A DNA stretch of 64,000 nt, taken from contig JBHGNT010000015.1 in the NCBI GenBank assembly GCA_043228905.1, positions 3,596,001-3,660,000 on the forward strand. Direction: 5' to 3'. Made by a program: the position numbers and the translations under genes. Below are positions 1 through 12,621 of this stretch, piece after piece (position 1 is the stretch's first letter; each line of letters opens with the position of its first letter). A model generated the notes under the pieces. That model was given only the letters and a program-made list of their open reading frames with translations. It had not been told where the DNA came from and ran no database searches. This DNA is from Azolla caroliniana. Lineage: Eukaryota; Polypodiophyta.

Positions 1-560
1 GGAGTAACTTCCCAAATTGGTCCGGATCTTTTTCATCGCTAGAAGAGCGGCTATACATTTGCATATCCTCTTGCATCCTTGAGATATGTGGCATGAAAGA
101 TTCTTGTGAATCGAGTTGGAAACTTCTTGTACGAGCATTCATGTCACCAAAGACAATAACTTCCCATTTGGATTTGAAATAAGCAATATCATCTTCTAGA
201 TTGGCAAAAGGTTGATCTTTATCCAAACAAGCATAAAAGTTAGAAACTTGATGAGGAATGTACCATCCAACTACACAAGTGGGCAAATCATTAAGTGTTT
301 CTATTTTGGGCCATATGTAGCATTTATGTTCATCATTTTTTATGATTGACACATATTTCTCTATTTCCTTCTTAATCAAACATGCCACCCCTCCTTATCC
401 TCTTCTTTGTCTTGGATTTTTCTTCCATATCAAAGAGTGTACATTATAGTTTCCTAAACCTTGAATCCTTTGAGTATCATGTTCCCATGTTTCAAGAAGA
501 AGTGTCATATCCGAGTCATCGGTGAACTCCTCTATGCCAAATCCTGCATTCCATGGGTAT
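1..560 (-). pseudogene. LINE endonuclease domain, fragment
   Basis: Reading the minus strand from about 560 down to 1 gives an apurinic-type endonuclease domain of a non-LTR retrotransposon. Visible motifs are LLETWEHDTQ (the ETW region near the start of the domain), GGVACLIKK, and the catalytic GDMNARTRSF at about 130-170. One in-frame TAA interrupts it at about 403-412 (NPRQRRG-stop-GGVACL). The window edge cuts it off, so the reverse transcriptase part is not visible here. It is the downstream half of the LINE split by DNA transposon copy A; the upstream half lies at 52,436-53,000. The domain call is confident because of the GDMNAR motif. The clade is not assigned. Confidence 0.8.
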
Positions 561-622
561 CCATTGCAATTCTAAAAGCATAGTCGTAAAAGGCGTGGGT
601 TAGTCTCATAGGTCACGTGTCC

Positions 623-921
623 CTATTTGCCTACATTTCCATCTTTAGGTACATCCTTAACCTTATTTTTCAATCTTTCTTCATATGCTTTACGACGGGC
701 ATTTTGTTGTGAGATAGTACGATCTTCACTTACAAAGCATTGCGTACCTTTGAGGTATACCCAACTATTTTCGAGTATGATCCGCCGCTTTGTATCATCT
801 GTCATTGTGCATACAATAGGCCTTTCTCCGGAGAGAGTAACACCATGTTTCCCAACTCAGTGTGCCCCATATACATTCACATCTGACATCCCATAATGCA
901 TGCTAAAAAAAATCACCAATG
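623..921 (-). pseudogene. LINE ORF1-type protein, C-terminal part
   Basis: The frame reading GDFFSMHYGMSDVNVYGAH, then RPIVCTMTDDTKRRIILENS and ISQQNARRKAYEERLK, matches the C-terminal part of LINE ORF1-like proteins, where a basic stretch follows an RRM-like fold. It ends in a stop at 623. It begins in mid-protein because copy A is inserted at 921/922. Joining it to 52,440 and upstream across one copy of the 4-bp target duplication restores one reading frame (LASLGKA followed by IGDFF). A frame break lies near 850, between VYGAH and RPIVC. Confidence 0.65.
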
Positions 922-956
922 AACACGTTTGCATTCAGAAGTGGAAGGATCGCGCA
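922..956 (+). repeat. Left terminal inverted repeat of copy A
   Basis: Begins AACACGTTTGCATTC and ends GGATCGCGCA. It pairs with 52,401-52,435 at 33 of 35 positions. A second TGGAAGGAT follows just inside the repeat (about 962-970), so the end carries a short direct repeat. The 4-bp duplication AATG lies immediately outside. Confidence 0.9.
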
Positions 957-1307
957 AAAATGGAAGGATAAGGAATATTCCCTCAAATTTTGGGGTTTAT
1001 ATACTCTATTCACAAAACGTAATGATACCAGTATCACATGTTCTCAAAATGTCGTTGGAAAACCTCAAAAAATCATCATTTCCTAAACTTGGAAAAACGC
1101 TAAAATTATGCTATAATCGAAATGGTACAATGTTCATTATCATTGAGAAGTCAAGAAGTAATGTATTTTGTAACAAACAATGTCTGTACAAAGCAATAAT
1201 ATTTCTAAACAATATTTACGCATATTTCGAGTATTACAAACGACACTCTCTTACATTAGATACCAAAATATCATTGAGGAGTGTAAAATTTACAAAAATC
1301 ACTCGTA
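957..1307. other. Untranslated 3' flank of the copy A transposase-like gene
   Basis: AT-rich DNA between the left inverted repeat and the stop codon of the leftward gene. No conserved coding frame is seen. The matching interval in copy B is 40,102-40,420. It probably holds the 3' UTR and subterminal sequence. Confidence 0.6.
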
Positions 1308-3787
1308 TCATGATCTAGAGTTGCTACTATAACTAATATACAATGCAAATTGTTCCTCGTCATCTTTGGATGTACCTATTAAGGTATTGTCTTCATCTAA
1401 AACTAGATGTTGACATTCCATGTTATGTATAGACGATCTTGTTTGCCTTCGACATGAGACCCCTTGTAGGATAGGTAATTTCTCCTTGATAATATCTATT
1501 GTAGACTTCCTGAGACGTCTAGCTTTTGTTAGTGTGAAGTCGTAAACAATAATATCTACGTCACCAATGTCTAGGCATGAAATGCTATGAATATTTCTTT
1601 TCCTCTTTCTATTCCCCCTTGACCGTGGACATTCCATCATCTCTAAAGCATACTTGCCGGTAAAGGCATTTTTGCTTTTAGTGTTGTACCAATGCACCTT
1701 TATAGACTGGATTTGGCTTTGGTTCTCATGCATCACCACATCTAAAACCTTACCAATCCAAAATTGATGTCCCAGCTCATTATCATCAGCAGGTGTAGCA
1801 ATTAACATACCCATCTTCAATTCTTGCAAGTTCCCTTGCCACCTTGCTTCCGCTGTTTTTGTCAGTCTGGGTCCAACATATATGTCCCTTTGTGGTGGAT
1901 GGAGCAAGCTATCATTAATCGCATTAGGTGCAAGAGGAGAAGTCCGAGAATTACGACACTGTTGTATATTCTAGGTGAAGGGTATTTGCACGGTCCAAGT
2001 ACCAAGGACACAATTGTCAACAATTTGTTCTTGATCTTTAAAGAACACATCCCACCATGATGTGTCTTGTTCCCCAACATACTTCTTCGCATTGTCAATG
2101 TGCTTGCGTTTGTCTTGCAGCGCTTGCATCCAAACATCCTTTGGATTATCAGCTAGTACATTGGTGACAACTTTCTTAGTCTTAATCGGCATTTGTCCTG
2201 CACCATAAACAAAAGTGGAAGGCATATGAAGTAGAAATTGACACCCGCCTTCAGGCTCCCATTGGGGGGAGGATGAATATTGCTTTGCATATAATAATGT
2301 ACAACCACTATGATCATTTTTATTTATTAAGAATACGTGGTTGAAACTTATATTATTTAAGGGCGCTAACACTTTGGCATTTCGCTCAGCACCATCTAAT
2401 ATGTATCTCTTGAAATCATATATTTCCTTCAAGTGTTCCATGATTAGGCGTGGCGTATATGCATCACAGATGATGTCGAACAACTTAGGTAACGTAAAAG
2501 CATCATATCATGATAACTGCCTAGAGAAGTTACTAAACATCTGATCGATATGGTCATGTGTATGACCAACCAATAGAAAGTTAACTTTCACTTTCCTAAA
2601 AATTCCTTGGTTCACCAGCATACTTAGATAACCAAACACCGTAGAATTTTTGTTTTCCCAAGCAGTATTGTCTAGTTGAATATATAAAACCGGCGGCAAA
2701 GACTGCCCCTAAGACATCAATACTTTTTGAATCACAATGACTGTTAAATTAGGTTCATTGTGGACATTTGGGTAGGTGACGAAGACATGAGGCTTCACAC
2801 TTCTATTATAGGCTAAACAACCCACCAAGTGCATCTGCATGAGACAATCGTCGTTGACATCTTTAGGAAGACATTTAAGATGAGGTAGACACGTTGTCTT
2901 TTGGTCCATTCCATCTATCATTAAACACATGTACTTAGTTGGATTGTTTATCGACTTTTCCCTATGGTGCATAGCTCTTTTTCGCTCTAATGCTTGGGCT
3001 TCTCGGTGATCTTGTAACAATTTCTTGTTTAGCTCCTCTGTCGCTGTCTTTGCCCATTTACACACGCTCTTTAGGTTTGCACATACTGAAGGTGACATAC
3101 TTGTCGCAACAAGTTGACATTTCCAATCTATAGGAATCATAAACTTCTCGACGTGTATAATTGTTAGAGAGATGCAACCTACCGGTAGTTGGCATTATCT
3201 CACAATTGAACTTGAAGTATGTCTTCATCTAGGAGATCGCATTTCTACCTGATGCACCCTTCATACTTGGCAAATTATCATCTTCAATGGCATTGTTGCC
3301 GTTTAAAACTCTCTGTTGCACTCTATGTAATCTCATGTTGCTAACACAAAGTGCGATCTTGAATGCCACTCTACAACATTGTCGTGCTGTAAAAAGGTAA
3401 TACTCGAAAGAGATCAAGATATCTGAGGCTTTGTCTGACACCATCTGTAAGTGTTCATAAGATAGGTGTCTTGTTCATCACCATTGAGTGAAAAATAGTA
3501 ACGTCTCAAAGACCACAAGTTTTGCTTTCCAATAATCGCCATACACCCACGAGCGCAACATGTCTTTTTAACATCTATGGTAAGTTGGGCCTCAGATGTC
3601 ACTAAAGCAAATCTTTCTCGACTAATACGTCTTGAGACTCTTTTGAAAAATAAGGGGCTCATTGACTTATTGTCATCCTTAGCTGATATTGGTGTGTCCT
3701 CCTCTTGGCGCACATTCTTTCTCTGTTGCTGGGTAGAAATACTTTTGGGACTCTGACAATCACCTACATTCTCACCCGAGTCCGCGT
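1308..3787 (-). pseudogene. DUF7869-type transposase-like protein, copy A (main part)
   Basis: Broken reading frame matching copy B (40,421-43,201) throughout. Segments in protein order are the Cys-rich VKKTCCARGCMAIIGK, FKIALCVSNMRLHRVQQR, MIDGMDQKTTCLPH, VLYIQLDNTAWENKN, FLLVGHTHDHIDQMFS, and a C-terminal FWIGKVLDVV...VHWYN region that looks like a small BAH- or Tudor-like fold. The conserved acidic residues in MIDGMDQ, QLDN and HTHDHID could form a DDE/D-type catalytic triad; that is inference. Damage: a frameshift near 3,450; in-frame stops at 3,229, 2,709, 2,508 and 1,971, each explained by a C-to-T or G-to-A change relative to copy B; and a deletion with a frame change near 3,110. Gypsy-1 cuts off the N-terminus, which continues at 22,760-22,956. 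Confidence 0.75.
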
Positions 3788-4373
3788 TGTCGTGAAGAAA
3801 ACCGGCTAGAAGCGAAATCGGCGAAGCAAGGTGCATGAACCGGGCCTACACTTTTCCACACCAATTGATACCTTGTAAATAACTAGGAGTAGAACGGTGG
3901 GAGCAAAGAGACTAGATGTGACGCATTGAATGTCTTGGAAATCGAAGAGTATCTCTGCCTGAAAGGACAAAGAATAAATTGAGGAAAACGAGGGTGCAAC
4001 GGCCTGCCTCGACAGCCTACAAAAGGGAAGGAAGAAGGCGGATGAAGGGGCGTTTTTCGGGGAGCGAGGACGAAGTGTTGTCGGACTGGGACCGAGGTCT
4101 CTCCTCCATCATTCATAATTCTCTGCAGGATTCTTGGACTGAGTGGTCTCTGCTTCGTGGACAGCTCGTGGCCTGAGTTGGGTCCGTTGCCTGCTTGCCG
4201 GTTGTAATCGTTATTGATTTTGTAATTAAGACTTGTTTTCTCCCTCTTTCTCCCTCTTTCTCCCTCTGTGCTTCTACAAGCTGGTCTCTCTCTCTCTTCT
4301 TTCTCACTCTCCTTGGTTCAAGGCCCCTACGGTCCCGCCTCTTTCCACACGCGAAGAGCATAACAACTCGACA
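3788..4373 (+). repeat. Gypsy-1 5' LTR and primer-binding site
   Basis: 586-bp LTR. It ends AACTCGACA and is followed by TTTGGTGAACCCGACGTG (from about 4,376), which has the position and form of a tRNA primer-binding site. The 3' LTR is about 30 bp longer after removing Gypsy-2, because it keeps a stretch near 22,523-22,568 that the 5' LTR lacks. Confidence 0.8.
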
Positions 4374-4419
4374 TATTTGGTGAACCCGACGTGAAATAGG
4401 CGGCAATGGAGTGAAGGAT

Positions 4420-7222
4420 GAGGGGATCCGAGCTTGCTAAAGCTATGGCCGTAGCCGTCGACTGGCTAGTGAGCGCTCGCGACGGAACGGGTGCCCTCGA
4501 TAGGGCCATGGAGTCATTCGTCGGCACTATAGGTTGATTCGGTGGGAAGAATGCCACGAGCTACTTGGAAGCCTACCGGGCCGAAATGATCATGAGGGAT
4601 ATCTTGGTGGATAGGCAGCTGTCCGGATTCCCTCGGGTGGTGACGCCGACCATCCACGCAGAGGTGCTCGTGGTGCTGGCCGGATGCCAAACTTGGGAGG
4701 AGTTCGAGCTACAGCTCCTCGAGATGTATGGGTTCGATGACTCGCTTTGGCTATCGACGCGAGACTTCATGGTGTGGGTTGAGAGCCCATGGAAGGGGAG
4801 AAACGCGTCGGTGCTCCTCCAGGAGTTCGAGAAACGGTTCGCACGGCTGTCAGCGCTGGACCGGACCGTGCTCGACACAAGCCGGGTACTACTATTCGTC
4901 AAGTCGGTGGACGCCATGGACCGGGAGAAGGTGGGTTTCCTGTTGGAAACGGATGAAGGGCTCACGACAGATTGGGCCATGGTAAGGAGGGTCTGCGGTC
5001 GTTTCGAAAACCGGCGCGAGTGGAGCGATGAGGGCTCGTCGGCGGCAAGGCCGGTCCTGACGAGGGAGCTCGAGGAGCCGGTGTCGGTACCAGCTAGGAA
5101 GGCAGGAACTCGGGGTTGGCTCGAGACGGGCTCAGCCCCAAGGGGAGTGGTCAAAGGTCCCTCCGGAGGCACGGCTCTAGAAGAGCTGTCACAGATGGTG
5201 CGAGATCTCCAAATCGCACAGGCCTGGAGGGATAGCAGCGAACAGTCTCGTGACCGAAGGCCGCCGGCGGGGCATCGATACATGTGGTGCAACGCGGTCA
5301 CCCACATCCAGAAAGAATGCGCGGATTTCGCCGAGGCACTCAGGACCAACGTGGTGTACCTCTGGAACGGGCGGGTGCACGCGAGTGAGACTCGGAAAGC
5401 CCTAGAGTTAAATACGGGGCGCGACGGAATGAAGCGGTTGATGGAAGAGGCCGCAACACGACATGCAGAGGCTATTAACTACTCGGCGTCGGAGGGAATC
5501 CGGGTCGGCAGTGACAAGGCCCGGAAAGCGAAGGACTCCGGATTCTGGCTGCTGGTGCTAGAGGGTCTCCCCGGAGTACGGCTGAAAAAGGAAGAGGTAG
5601 ACTGCGCAGAACAGCAGATCCGGGAGGTCACCGGATGGGACGACCCGGTGGAAGAGAAGACTGGCTTCGTGGCAGTCGCATGCCAGAACTACAAGGTTCT
5701 GATAGAAGACAAGCACACGGGAAAGGCCGGAGGGGCAAGCCCCTCGCAGCGGTACGAGACCCGGTTCGGACCGAAGCCGAATGAGACCATCAACGTTGAC
5801 GCACCAGAGAAGAAGAAGCAGGCCGATTTCGACGGACCTGCGGAAGGTCTTGGAAGAGGGAATTCTCAACAACAAGGTTGAGTTGTCGTTACGGGAGGTG
5901 CAAGGAATTGCTAAGAAGGAGTTCCACGACTCTATCGTGGACTTGGTGAAGCGGAAGAGGCTCTCGACGGAGCCGGAATCGGAGAGGCCGGTGGAAGTGC
6001 GAACGACGCACTTAGAAGACACGACCCTAGAGGAGGAGTTGGCAGAAAGCCACTACGCGAAGCCGCATTGGGCTAGGACCACTACGGAAACCCCTATTCG
6101 GATCGGCGACATCCAGGAGCCGGTGGTGGCATTGGTAGACCACGGTTCGGAGATCAACCTGATGTCCATGGACTTCTATACAAAGGGGAAATGGCCGATC
6201 AACACCAAGCACCGGTGGAAGATACGCGCGGCGACGCGCGCTATGGAGGAGCTGCTTGGTGCGTGCCTGAACATACGCTTGAAGATCAGCGACGTCGAGA
6301 TAGATCAACATTTCTTCGTACAGGAGACTTCCTCACACCCGGTAATTCTCGGCGAGCCATACATTACGGCAGCACGCATGGAGACGAAAGTACTGGACAA
6401 CGGTTCGGTGTATGCACGCGTCAAGAGCCAAGATGGTCGACATTTCGTCCAATTCATGACAGTGCAACCCAACCAGGAGCGGAACTGCGAGACCCTTGGC
6501 GGCGACAACCGAGGGGATTTTTAGAGAGGGTTATCAAGGCGTGGGGCTGCGATAGTCCGGACACCCTGGAAGAACCCCACACGTGTATCATAGGTAGGAA
6601 ATTTTGGCTCTCTGAAAACGGAGGTTGTACGATAACCGGCGTAGCTGGCCGGGAAAAGAAACGGGCGGAGGAACGACTTCGGGCATGCGGAGTTCTCAGC
6701 CCTGAAGAGGAAATCAACGGAGCCGTGGAGACGGTCTCTTTCGATGACACCTTGGGGAGGTTACGGGAGGTGCTCGGAGAAGGCCTTAGCGAGGATCAGA
6801 CGATTCCGGTATGTTCGGAAGAGATGTACGAAGTCATCGCCGACCTCGGTAATGGACTCGAGTCGAATTGGACAGCCCGAGTGGATACGAAGTACAAGAC
6901 TGTGGACCGGAAGGCGAGGCCAATCGCGGCACCCTTGCCGGAGGGTAGCGAGTTACGGATAAAAGGGGTTGCGTCGGACCCAAGTTTACGAGATCCGGCC
7001 AGCATAGGACACACGTTCACCGACATAACACTACGGGAGCTCATGGTTGGTGGGGGTGGCTTTCTACTGCCAGAGGAGGACCGGTTTCGGAGGATGCGCG
7101 GAAGGCACGGGAAGGCCTTCGCGTTCTCACCGGAGGAGATCGGGTGTGTAGACCCGACAATCGTCGAGCCAATGGTGATCTTCATGGTACCACATGTGTC
7201 GTGGAATCTCAAACCGATTCTG
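4420..7222 (+). pseudogene. Gypsy-1 gag and protease region
   Basis: A gag-like frame begins near 4,420 (MRGSELAKAMAVAVDW), has an in-frame TGA near 4,534, and then runs open to 5,881. It is rich in charged residues and has no clear CCHC knuckle. A second frame (5,781-6,524) contains a retroviral-type aspartic protease site, VVALVDHGSEINLMS, where the usual D-T/S-G is D-H-G. The frame then shifts and continues (LERVIKAWGCDSP...) to 7,222, where Copia-1 is inserted. Translation resumes at 12,622. The family is unfamiliar: only the protease, RT, RNase H and integrase parts can be named with confidence. Confidence 0.7.
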
Positions 7223-7898
7223 TGACGGGAACCCAACGTTCCTTATGCCCAACGCTCGGCCACAACCGAGATTCTTTTCATACACAGAAAAACGGGAAAT
7301 AGAACACGAACCAAAGGAGAGGAAGATACACAACAGGTTTACGTGGAAAACCTCCAAAGAGGGAAAAACCACGGCAGTCCACAGGCTGCAAACTGTCACT
7401 ATGTATGAATGTACAAAACAGTGAGTTCACGGAGGCAACTACCTCAGACTCACGCTCTTCGCGACAGGCGGCGGTTACAACAGAGGCAACGACCTCGTCT
7501 CTCTCTCTCTCTCTCTCTCTGTACATTTACGCACTCTCTCTTCTTCTTGCCCCAACAAGGAAAAAAAATGACAACAACAACATATTAGTTTCCCCTAAGT
7601 CATATTTATACTAATATGACTTTTCGGCTATTTACAAATATAGCCACAATGGGCTCTCAGAAACATATTTACGAATATGTCTCTTCCTCCGGTTCATACC
7701 GGGTCTGCACAATCCGGCTCTCCGTAGCCGGGTACTCCTCATCCGGTTCATATTGGGTCTGCACCATCCGGCTCTCCGTAGCCGGGTACTCCTCATTCGG
7801 TTCATACCGGGCCTGCACCATCCAGCTCTCCGTAGCCGGGTACTCCTCATCCGGTTCATACCGGGCTTGCACCATCCGGAGGGACCTGTCTCCCAACA
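7223..7898 (-). repeat. Copia-1 3' LTR with internal minisatellite
   Basis: 676-bp LTR. It carries a CT microsatellite (about 7,497-7,520). Near its 5' end in element orientation (about 7,680-7,880) it has four imperfect copies of a roughly 54-bp unit containing CCGGCTCTCCGTAGCCGGG, which can form a short hairpin. The partner LTR has fewer units. Confidence 0.88.
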
Positions 7899-7908
7899 AA
7901 CTCCCCCT

Positions 7909-10900
7909 TCACTCCGGCATGGGGTGTCTTAACAGTCCGATCCTCTTCCGGCATGTGTCCAGCTTGTCGGGTGTCAGCACTTTGGTCAGCATATCTGACC
8001 CGTTCTCGGTCGTGTGGATCTTCGTCAGTGCGAACTCCTGGTCATCTACTCTTTCCCGGATCCAGTGATACCTCCGTTGGATATGCTTCGTCCGGGAATG
8101 GTAGGCCGCATTCTTAGCAAGGTGGATGGCACTTTGACTGTTGCAGTAGAGTAAGTATTCCTCTTGCCGGATATCGAGCTCTCCGATGAAGTCCTTCATC
8201 CATAATATTTCCTTGCCGGCTTCCACAGCCGCCATGTACTCCGCCTCTGTGGTTGACAATGCAACCGTCTTTTGCAGCCTCGACTGCCACGAAATAGCTC
8301 CCCCTGCATATGTCATTACATACCCGGATGTAGACCGGCTGATATCCACATCAGCCGACATGTTCGAATCGGTGAAACCGTCCAGTTGAGGTTTTCCGGA
8401 GCCGAATCGGAGACACATATTTGAAGTGCCCTTCAAATACCGGAGTATCCACTTGACCACGTTCCAGTGCTCCTTGCCGGGATTGCTCATAAACCGGCTC
8501 ACCACTCCGACTGTGTATCCAATATCTGGTCGGGTACAAACCATTGCATACATCAAGCTCCCGATGGCAAAGGCATATGGAATCTTCATCATATCCGCCT
8601 TCTCTGCTTTCGTCTTCGGGCTTTGCTTGCTGGACAGCTTGCAGTTTGCCGGAAGTGTTGATCCGACAGGTTTTGCTTCTGACATGTTGAACCGGTGAAG
8701 CACCTTTGTCACATACTTCTACTGTGACAGCCATAGTTGCTTCTTTAACCGGTCCCGAATGATGTGCATCCCCAACATCTGTCTTGCCGGACCCAAGTCT
8801 TTCATTGAGAAGGTCCGGTTGAGAGCCTTCTTCAGCATCCGTATTTTGACTGGGTCCCATCTGACGATCAAGATGTCATTCACGTATAGGAGGAGTATCA
8901 GGAAGTCCCCTCCTTTGAACTTCTTCACAAACACGCAGTGATCAGCCTGCGTCTTGTGGTACCCTTGATCGGTCATGAAGGAGTCGAACTTCCGGTACCA
9001 CTGTCGGGGTGCCTGCTTCAGTCCGTACAGGCTCTTCTTCAACCGACATACCAGGTGCTCCTTCCCTTTCTCCACGAATCCTTCCGGTTGTTGCATGTAG
9101 ATTTCCTCTTCGAGGTCGCCGTGAAGGAATGCCGTCTTCACGTCCAGCTGCTCTATCTCGAGGTCCATGCTTGTTGCTATACTCAGCACCGTCCGGATTG
9201 AGGTCATCTTTACTACCGGGGAAAATATCTCGTCGAAGTCCACGCCCTTCTTCTGTTGGAACCCCTTCACCACGATCCTGGCTTTGTATCTCGGGGGGTT
9301 GCCGGCATCTCCCGGTTTCAACTTGTACACCCACTTGTTTCGGAGTGCCCACTTTCCTTTCGGCAACTCCACCAATTCGTATGTATGGTTGTTATGCAGG
9401 GAATCCATCTCATCCTGTATGGCACTTAACCATTTTCGGTTGTGGTTGTGGTTGTCTTCCTTCGCTTCTTCGAAGCTTTCCGGCTCCCCCTCATCGGTTA
9501 GCAGAACATGCTCTGCATTAGGAAATCTCCGGGGCGCCCTTCTCTCTCTAAGAGGATATCTCCGTCTTTGGGCTTCGGTGACCGGCTCATCCATGTGCTC
9601 TTCATCCGAATCCGATTCGGGGTCTTGGCCGGTTCCGGTCTCAGCTTCCTCTACTTCTTCTTCTGTCGGTTCGGTATCCTCACCGTAACCGGCTGGTTCC
9701 TCGAGTGCTAACCGGTCTCTTGCCGGTTGGGTCTGCTCATCGTAGAGTCTATCCTTACCGGTTGACTCAGAGTTCATTATCTTCTTCTCCGACTCCCAGT
9801 CGGCGAGCGTCTTGTCCTCCATGAAGATAATATCTCGACTCCGGAATACCTTCTTGTCGACCGGGTCCCACACTCGGTAGCCGAACTCATCGTCACCGTA
9901 ACCGAGGAATATGCATGGCCGGGTCTTTGGATCTAACTTACCTCTCCGGTCCTTAGCTACATGCACGTAAGCGAGACACCCGAACACCTTCAGATGCCGG
10001 TAGGATACTTCCTTACCGGTCCACACTCTCTGTGGCGTGTCTCCGTCCAAGGGTACTGAGGGTGCTCTATTTATCACGTATGTCGCCGTTGACAGTGCCT
10101 CAGCCCAAAACTTCTTGGGTAGTTTTGCATGCGCTAGCATACTCCGGACCCTCTCCATTATGGTCCGGTTCATCCTCTCGGCCAGTCCGTTCAGTTCCGG
10201 CGCCTTCGGCACGGTAAATTCGAGCCGGATTCCCTTCGAGCGGTAGTACTCCTCGAACTGCCCCCGGTACTCTCCTCCGTTATCTGCTCGAACCGCCTTC
10301 AGCTTCCGGCCGGTTTCTCTTTCCACTCTCGCGTGGAGCTCTTTGAAGACGGATAACACCTGATCCTTTGTCTTCAACGGTGTGGCCCACAGCTTCCGGT
10401 TGTGGTCATCTATGAACGTTACGAAGTACTGCGCTCCGGCATGTGACTTCGTGTCTACTTGACACACATCCGTATGCACCAACTCCAGTGGTGCATTATG
10501 TCTCATCGGTGGTCTTGGTCGGAAGGAGGTCCGGTTCTGCTTACCGGCCAGACAATCAGTGCACTTCTCTAAGTGCATGTTCTTCACTAGAATGAGGTTT
10601 TCGTCTGCAAGCCTCTTCATCCCCTTCTCGCTCATATGACACAACCTCTTGTGCCACAGCTCACCGGCAGTGTCGGATGCCACGTTCACTTCTTCCGGAC
10701 ATAACCGGGCATTCATCAGGTACAACGTGTTTACCTTCCGGGCTCGAGCCACAATCAGGCTCCCTTTGCTGAACTTCATGACACCGTTCCGGATGCTACC
10801 CGTGTAGCCTTCATCATCTAGCCGACTGGCTGATATCAGGTTCAGACGAACTTCCGGAACGCGTCGGACATTCTGCAGCAGCAACTTGCATCCGGTTGGT

Positions 10901-11975
10901 GTTGACAGCCACACGTCTCCTATGCTGATAAGTCGGCATGTTCCTTTGTTCCCCATCCGAACACAGCCGTGATCACCGGCTGAGTAGGATGAGAAGCATT
11001 TCCGGTCTGGGGTAAGGTGGAACGATGCTCCGGAGTCTACCACCCAGGTCATCTCGTCGCCGGCAAGGTTTATCTCACACTCCACGGTGATGAGCATCAA
11101 CTCTTCTTCACTTGCCGCGATTGCCGTCGTTCCCTTCTGGTCCGGCCCTCTCCGGTCTTTACCGTTTCAGTCTTTACCGTTCCGGTCCGGGGTTTGCTTC
11201 GAATCGGTACCGTCGGTTTCCTTGTCTTTACGGAAATGCCGACAGTTCTTTTGGAAGTGACCTGGCTTGCCGCAATAGAAGCAAGTGGGCCTCCCCTTGA
11301 CTTTGACCGTGTCCCCGACTTCTCCCGGTTCTGGGGACTACGGTTTCTATGTCTTCCGCGTTCCGATTCGGTAAGGAGCGCTTTGGAGTCGGAGCTCGTA
11401 TCTTTATCCTTCCGACGCGCCTCCTCATCTAGCAAGCTCGACTTTACTCTTGCTAGGGATAACCGCTTTCCTTCCGGCCCGGCGTTGCCCAAAGTGACAA
11501 CCAACGTCTCCCAGCTATCCGGGAGGGAACCGAGCAGGAGTAGCGCTAGTACCTCGTCGGCAAGAGGTACTTCCAATGACGTTGCCTGGTGGATCAGCCC
11601 CTGGAAGGCATTCATGTGCTCCGCCATGCTGGAGCCATCTTGGTACCAGAGTCTTACTAGCTTTCGGGATACCGACACCTGATTGACAACATTTTTGTTC
11701 TGGAACATTATGCTGATCTTCTCCCAGAGCTCATGAGCCTTGCTCTCTTCATTGAAGTTGTTGCATAGGCTCATGTCAATGAAGCACCGTATGTACGCCG
11801 TTGTCTTCATGTGCATCACCTCCCATATTGCGGCGTCGATTTTGTCCGGTCTCTTGTCCCCGAACTGAACCGGCAATCAGAGGTCTTTAACAACGAGCAT
11901 GTCCCTCATCTTCGACTTCCACACTGAATAGTTGGAGCCGGTGAACTTGAACATGCCGCCAAACGATTCGTCCAT
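7909..11975 (-). pseudogene. Copia-1 gag-pol polyprotein, inactivated
   Basis: Ty1/Copia order is complete: gag (MDESFGGMFKFTGSNYSVW), protease WVVDSGASFHLTPD, GAG-pre-integrase LWHKRLCHMSEKG, integrase (LVHTDVC, RADNGGEYRG, NGLAERMNRT), reverse transcriptase and RNase H (STTEAEYMAAVEAGKE). Damage: TGA in gag (a Trp codon in Copia-2) at about 11,876; a frameshift near 11,300 that removes the zinc knuckle; a TAG at about 8,713 between RT and RNase H; and the RT active site reads YVND instead of YVDD. Sequence is very similar to Copia-2 and Copia-3, so the three belong to one lineage, probably Tork/Tnt1-like. Confidence 0.88.
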
Positions 11976-12005
11976 TTTCTGTGTCGATTTCGCTCTGATA
12001 CGACT

Positions 12006-12621
12006 TGACGGGAACCCAACGTTCCTTATGCGCAACGCTCGGCCACAACCGAGATTCTTTTCATACACAGAAAAACGGGAAATAGAACACGAACCAAAGG
12101 AGAGGAAGATACACAGCAGGTTTACGTGGAAAACCCCCAAAGAGGGAAAAACCACGGCAGCCCACAGGCTGCAAACTGTCACTATGTATGAATGTACAAA
12201 ACAGTGAGTTCACGGAGGCAACTACCTCAGACTCACGCTCTTCGCCACAGGCGGCGGTTACAACAGAGGCAACGACCTCGTCTCTCTCTCTCTCTCTGTA
12301 CAGTTACGCACTCTCTCTTCTTCTTGCCCCTACAAGGAAAAAAAATGACAACAACAACATATTAGTTTGCCCTAAGTCATATTTATACTAATATGACTTT
12401 TCGGCTATTTACAAATATAGCCACAATGGGCTCTCAAAAACATATTTACGAATATGTCTCTTCCTCCGGTTCATACCGGGTCTACACCATCCGGTTCTCC
12501 GTAGCTGGGTACTCCTCATCTGGTTCATACCGGGCGTGCACCATCCGGCTCTCCGTAGCCGGGTACTCCTCATCCGGTTCATACCGGGCCTGCACCATCC
12601 GGAGGGACCTGTCTCCCAACA
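12006..12621 (-). repeat. Copia-1 5' LTR
   Basis: 616 bp, ends TGACGGG...CCCAACA on the plus strand. It has three of the 54-bp hairpin units instead of four. Otherwise it closely matches 7,223-7,898. Confidence 0.88.

Larger units (their letters stand above)
7223..12621 (-). mobile_element. Copia-1 retrotransposon inserted in the Gypsy-1 pol region
   Basis: Minus-strand Ty1/Copia element flanked by an exact 5-bp duplication TTCTG (7,218-7,222 and 12,622-12,626). The 3' LTR is 7,223-7,898 and the 5' LTR is 12,006-12,621, so they differ in length by about one internal tandem unit. Next to the 5' LTR the internal DNA reads CGTATCAGAGC on the minus strand, a decayed initiator-Met-type primer site. 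Next to the 3' LTR is the polypurine tract AAGGGGGAGTT. The Gypsy-1 RT frame is interrupted exactly at this insertion. Confidence 0.92.

Noticed and set aside
4573-5349. Minus-strand 258-codon frame in Gypsy-1
   Set aside because: Antisense to the gag frame, Ser/Arg-rich composition typical of an antisense shadow, no domain seen.
11017-11682. Plus-strand open frame of 221 codons inside Copia-1
   Set aside because: It lies opposite the gag-protease coding strand and has no recognisable motif. A shadow of the GC-rich coding sequence, like similar plus-strand frames in Copia-2 and Copia-3.
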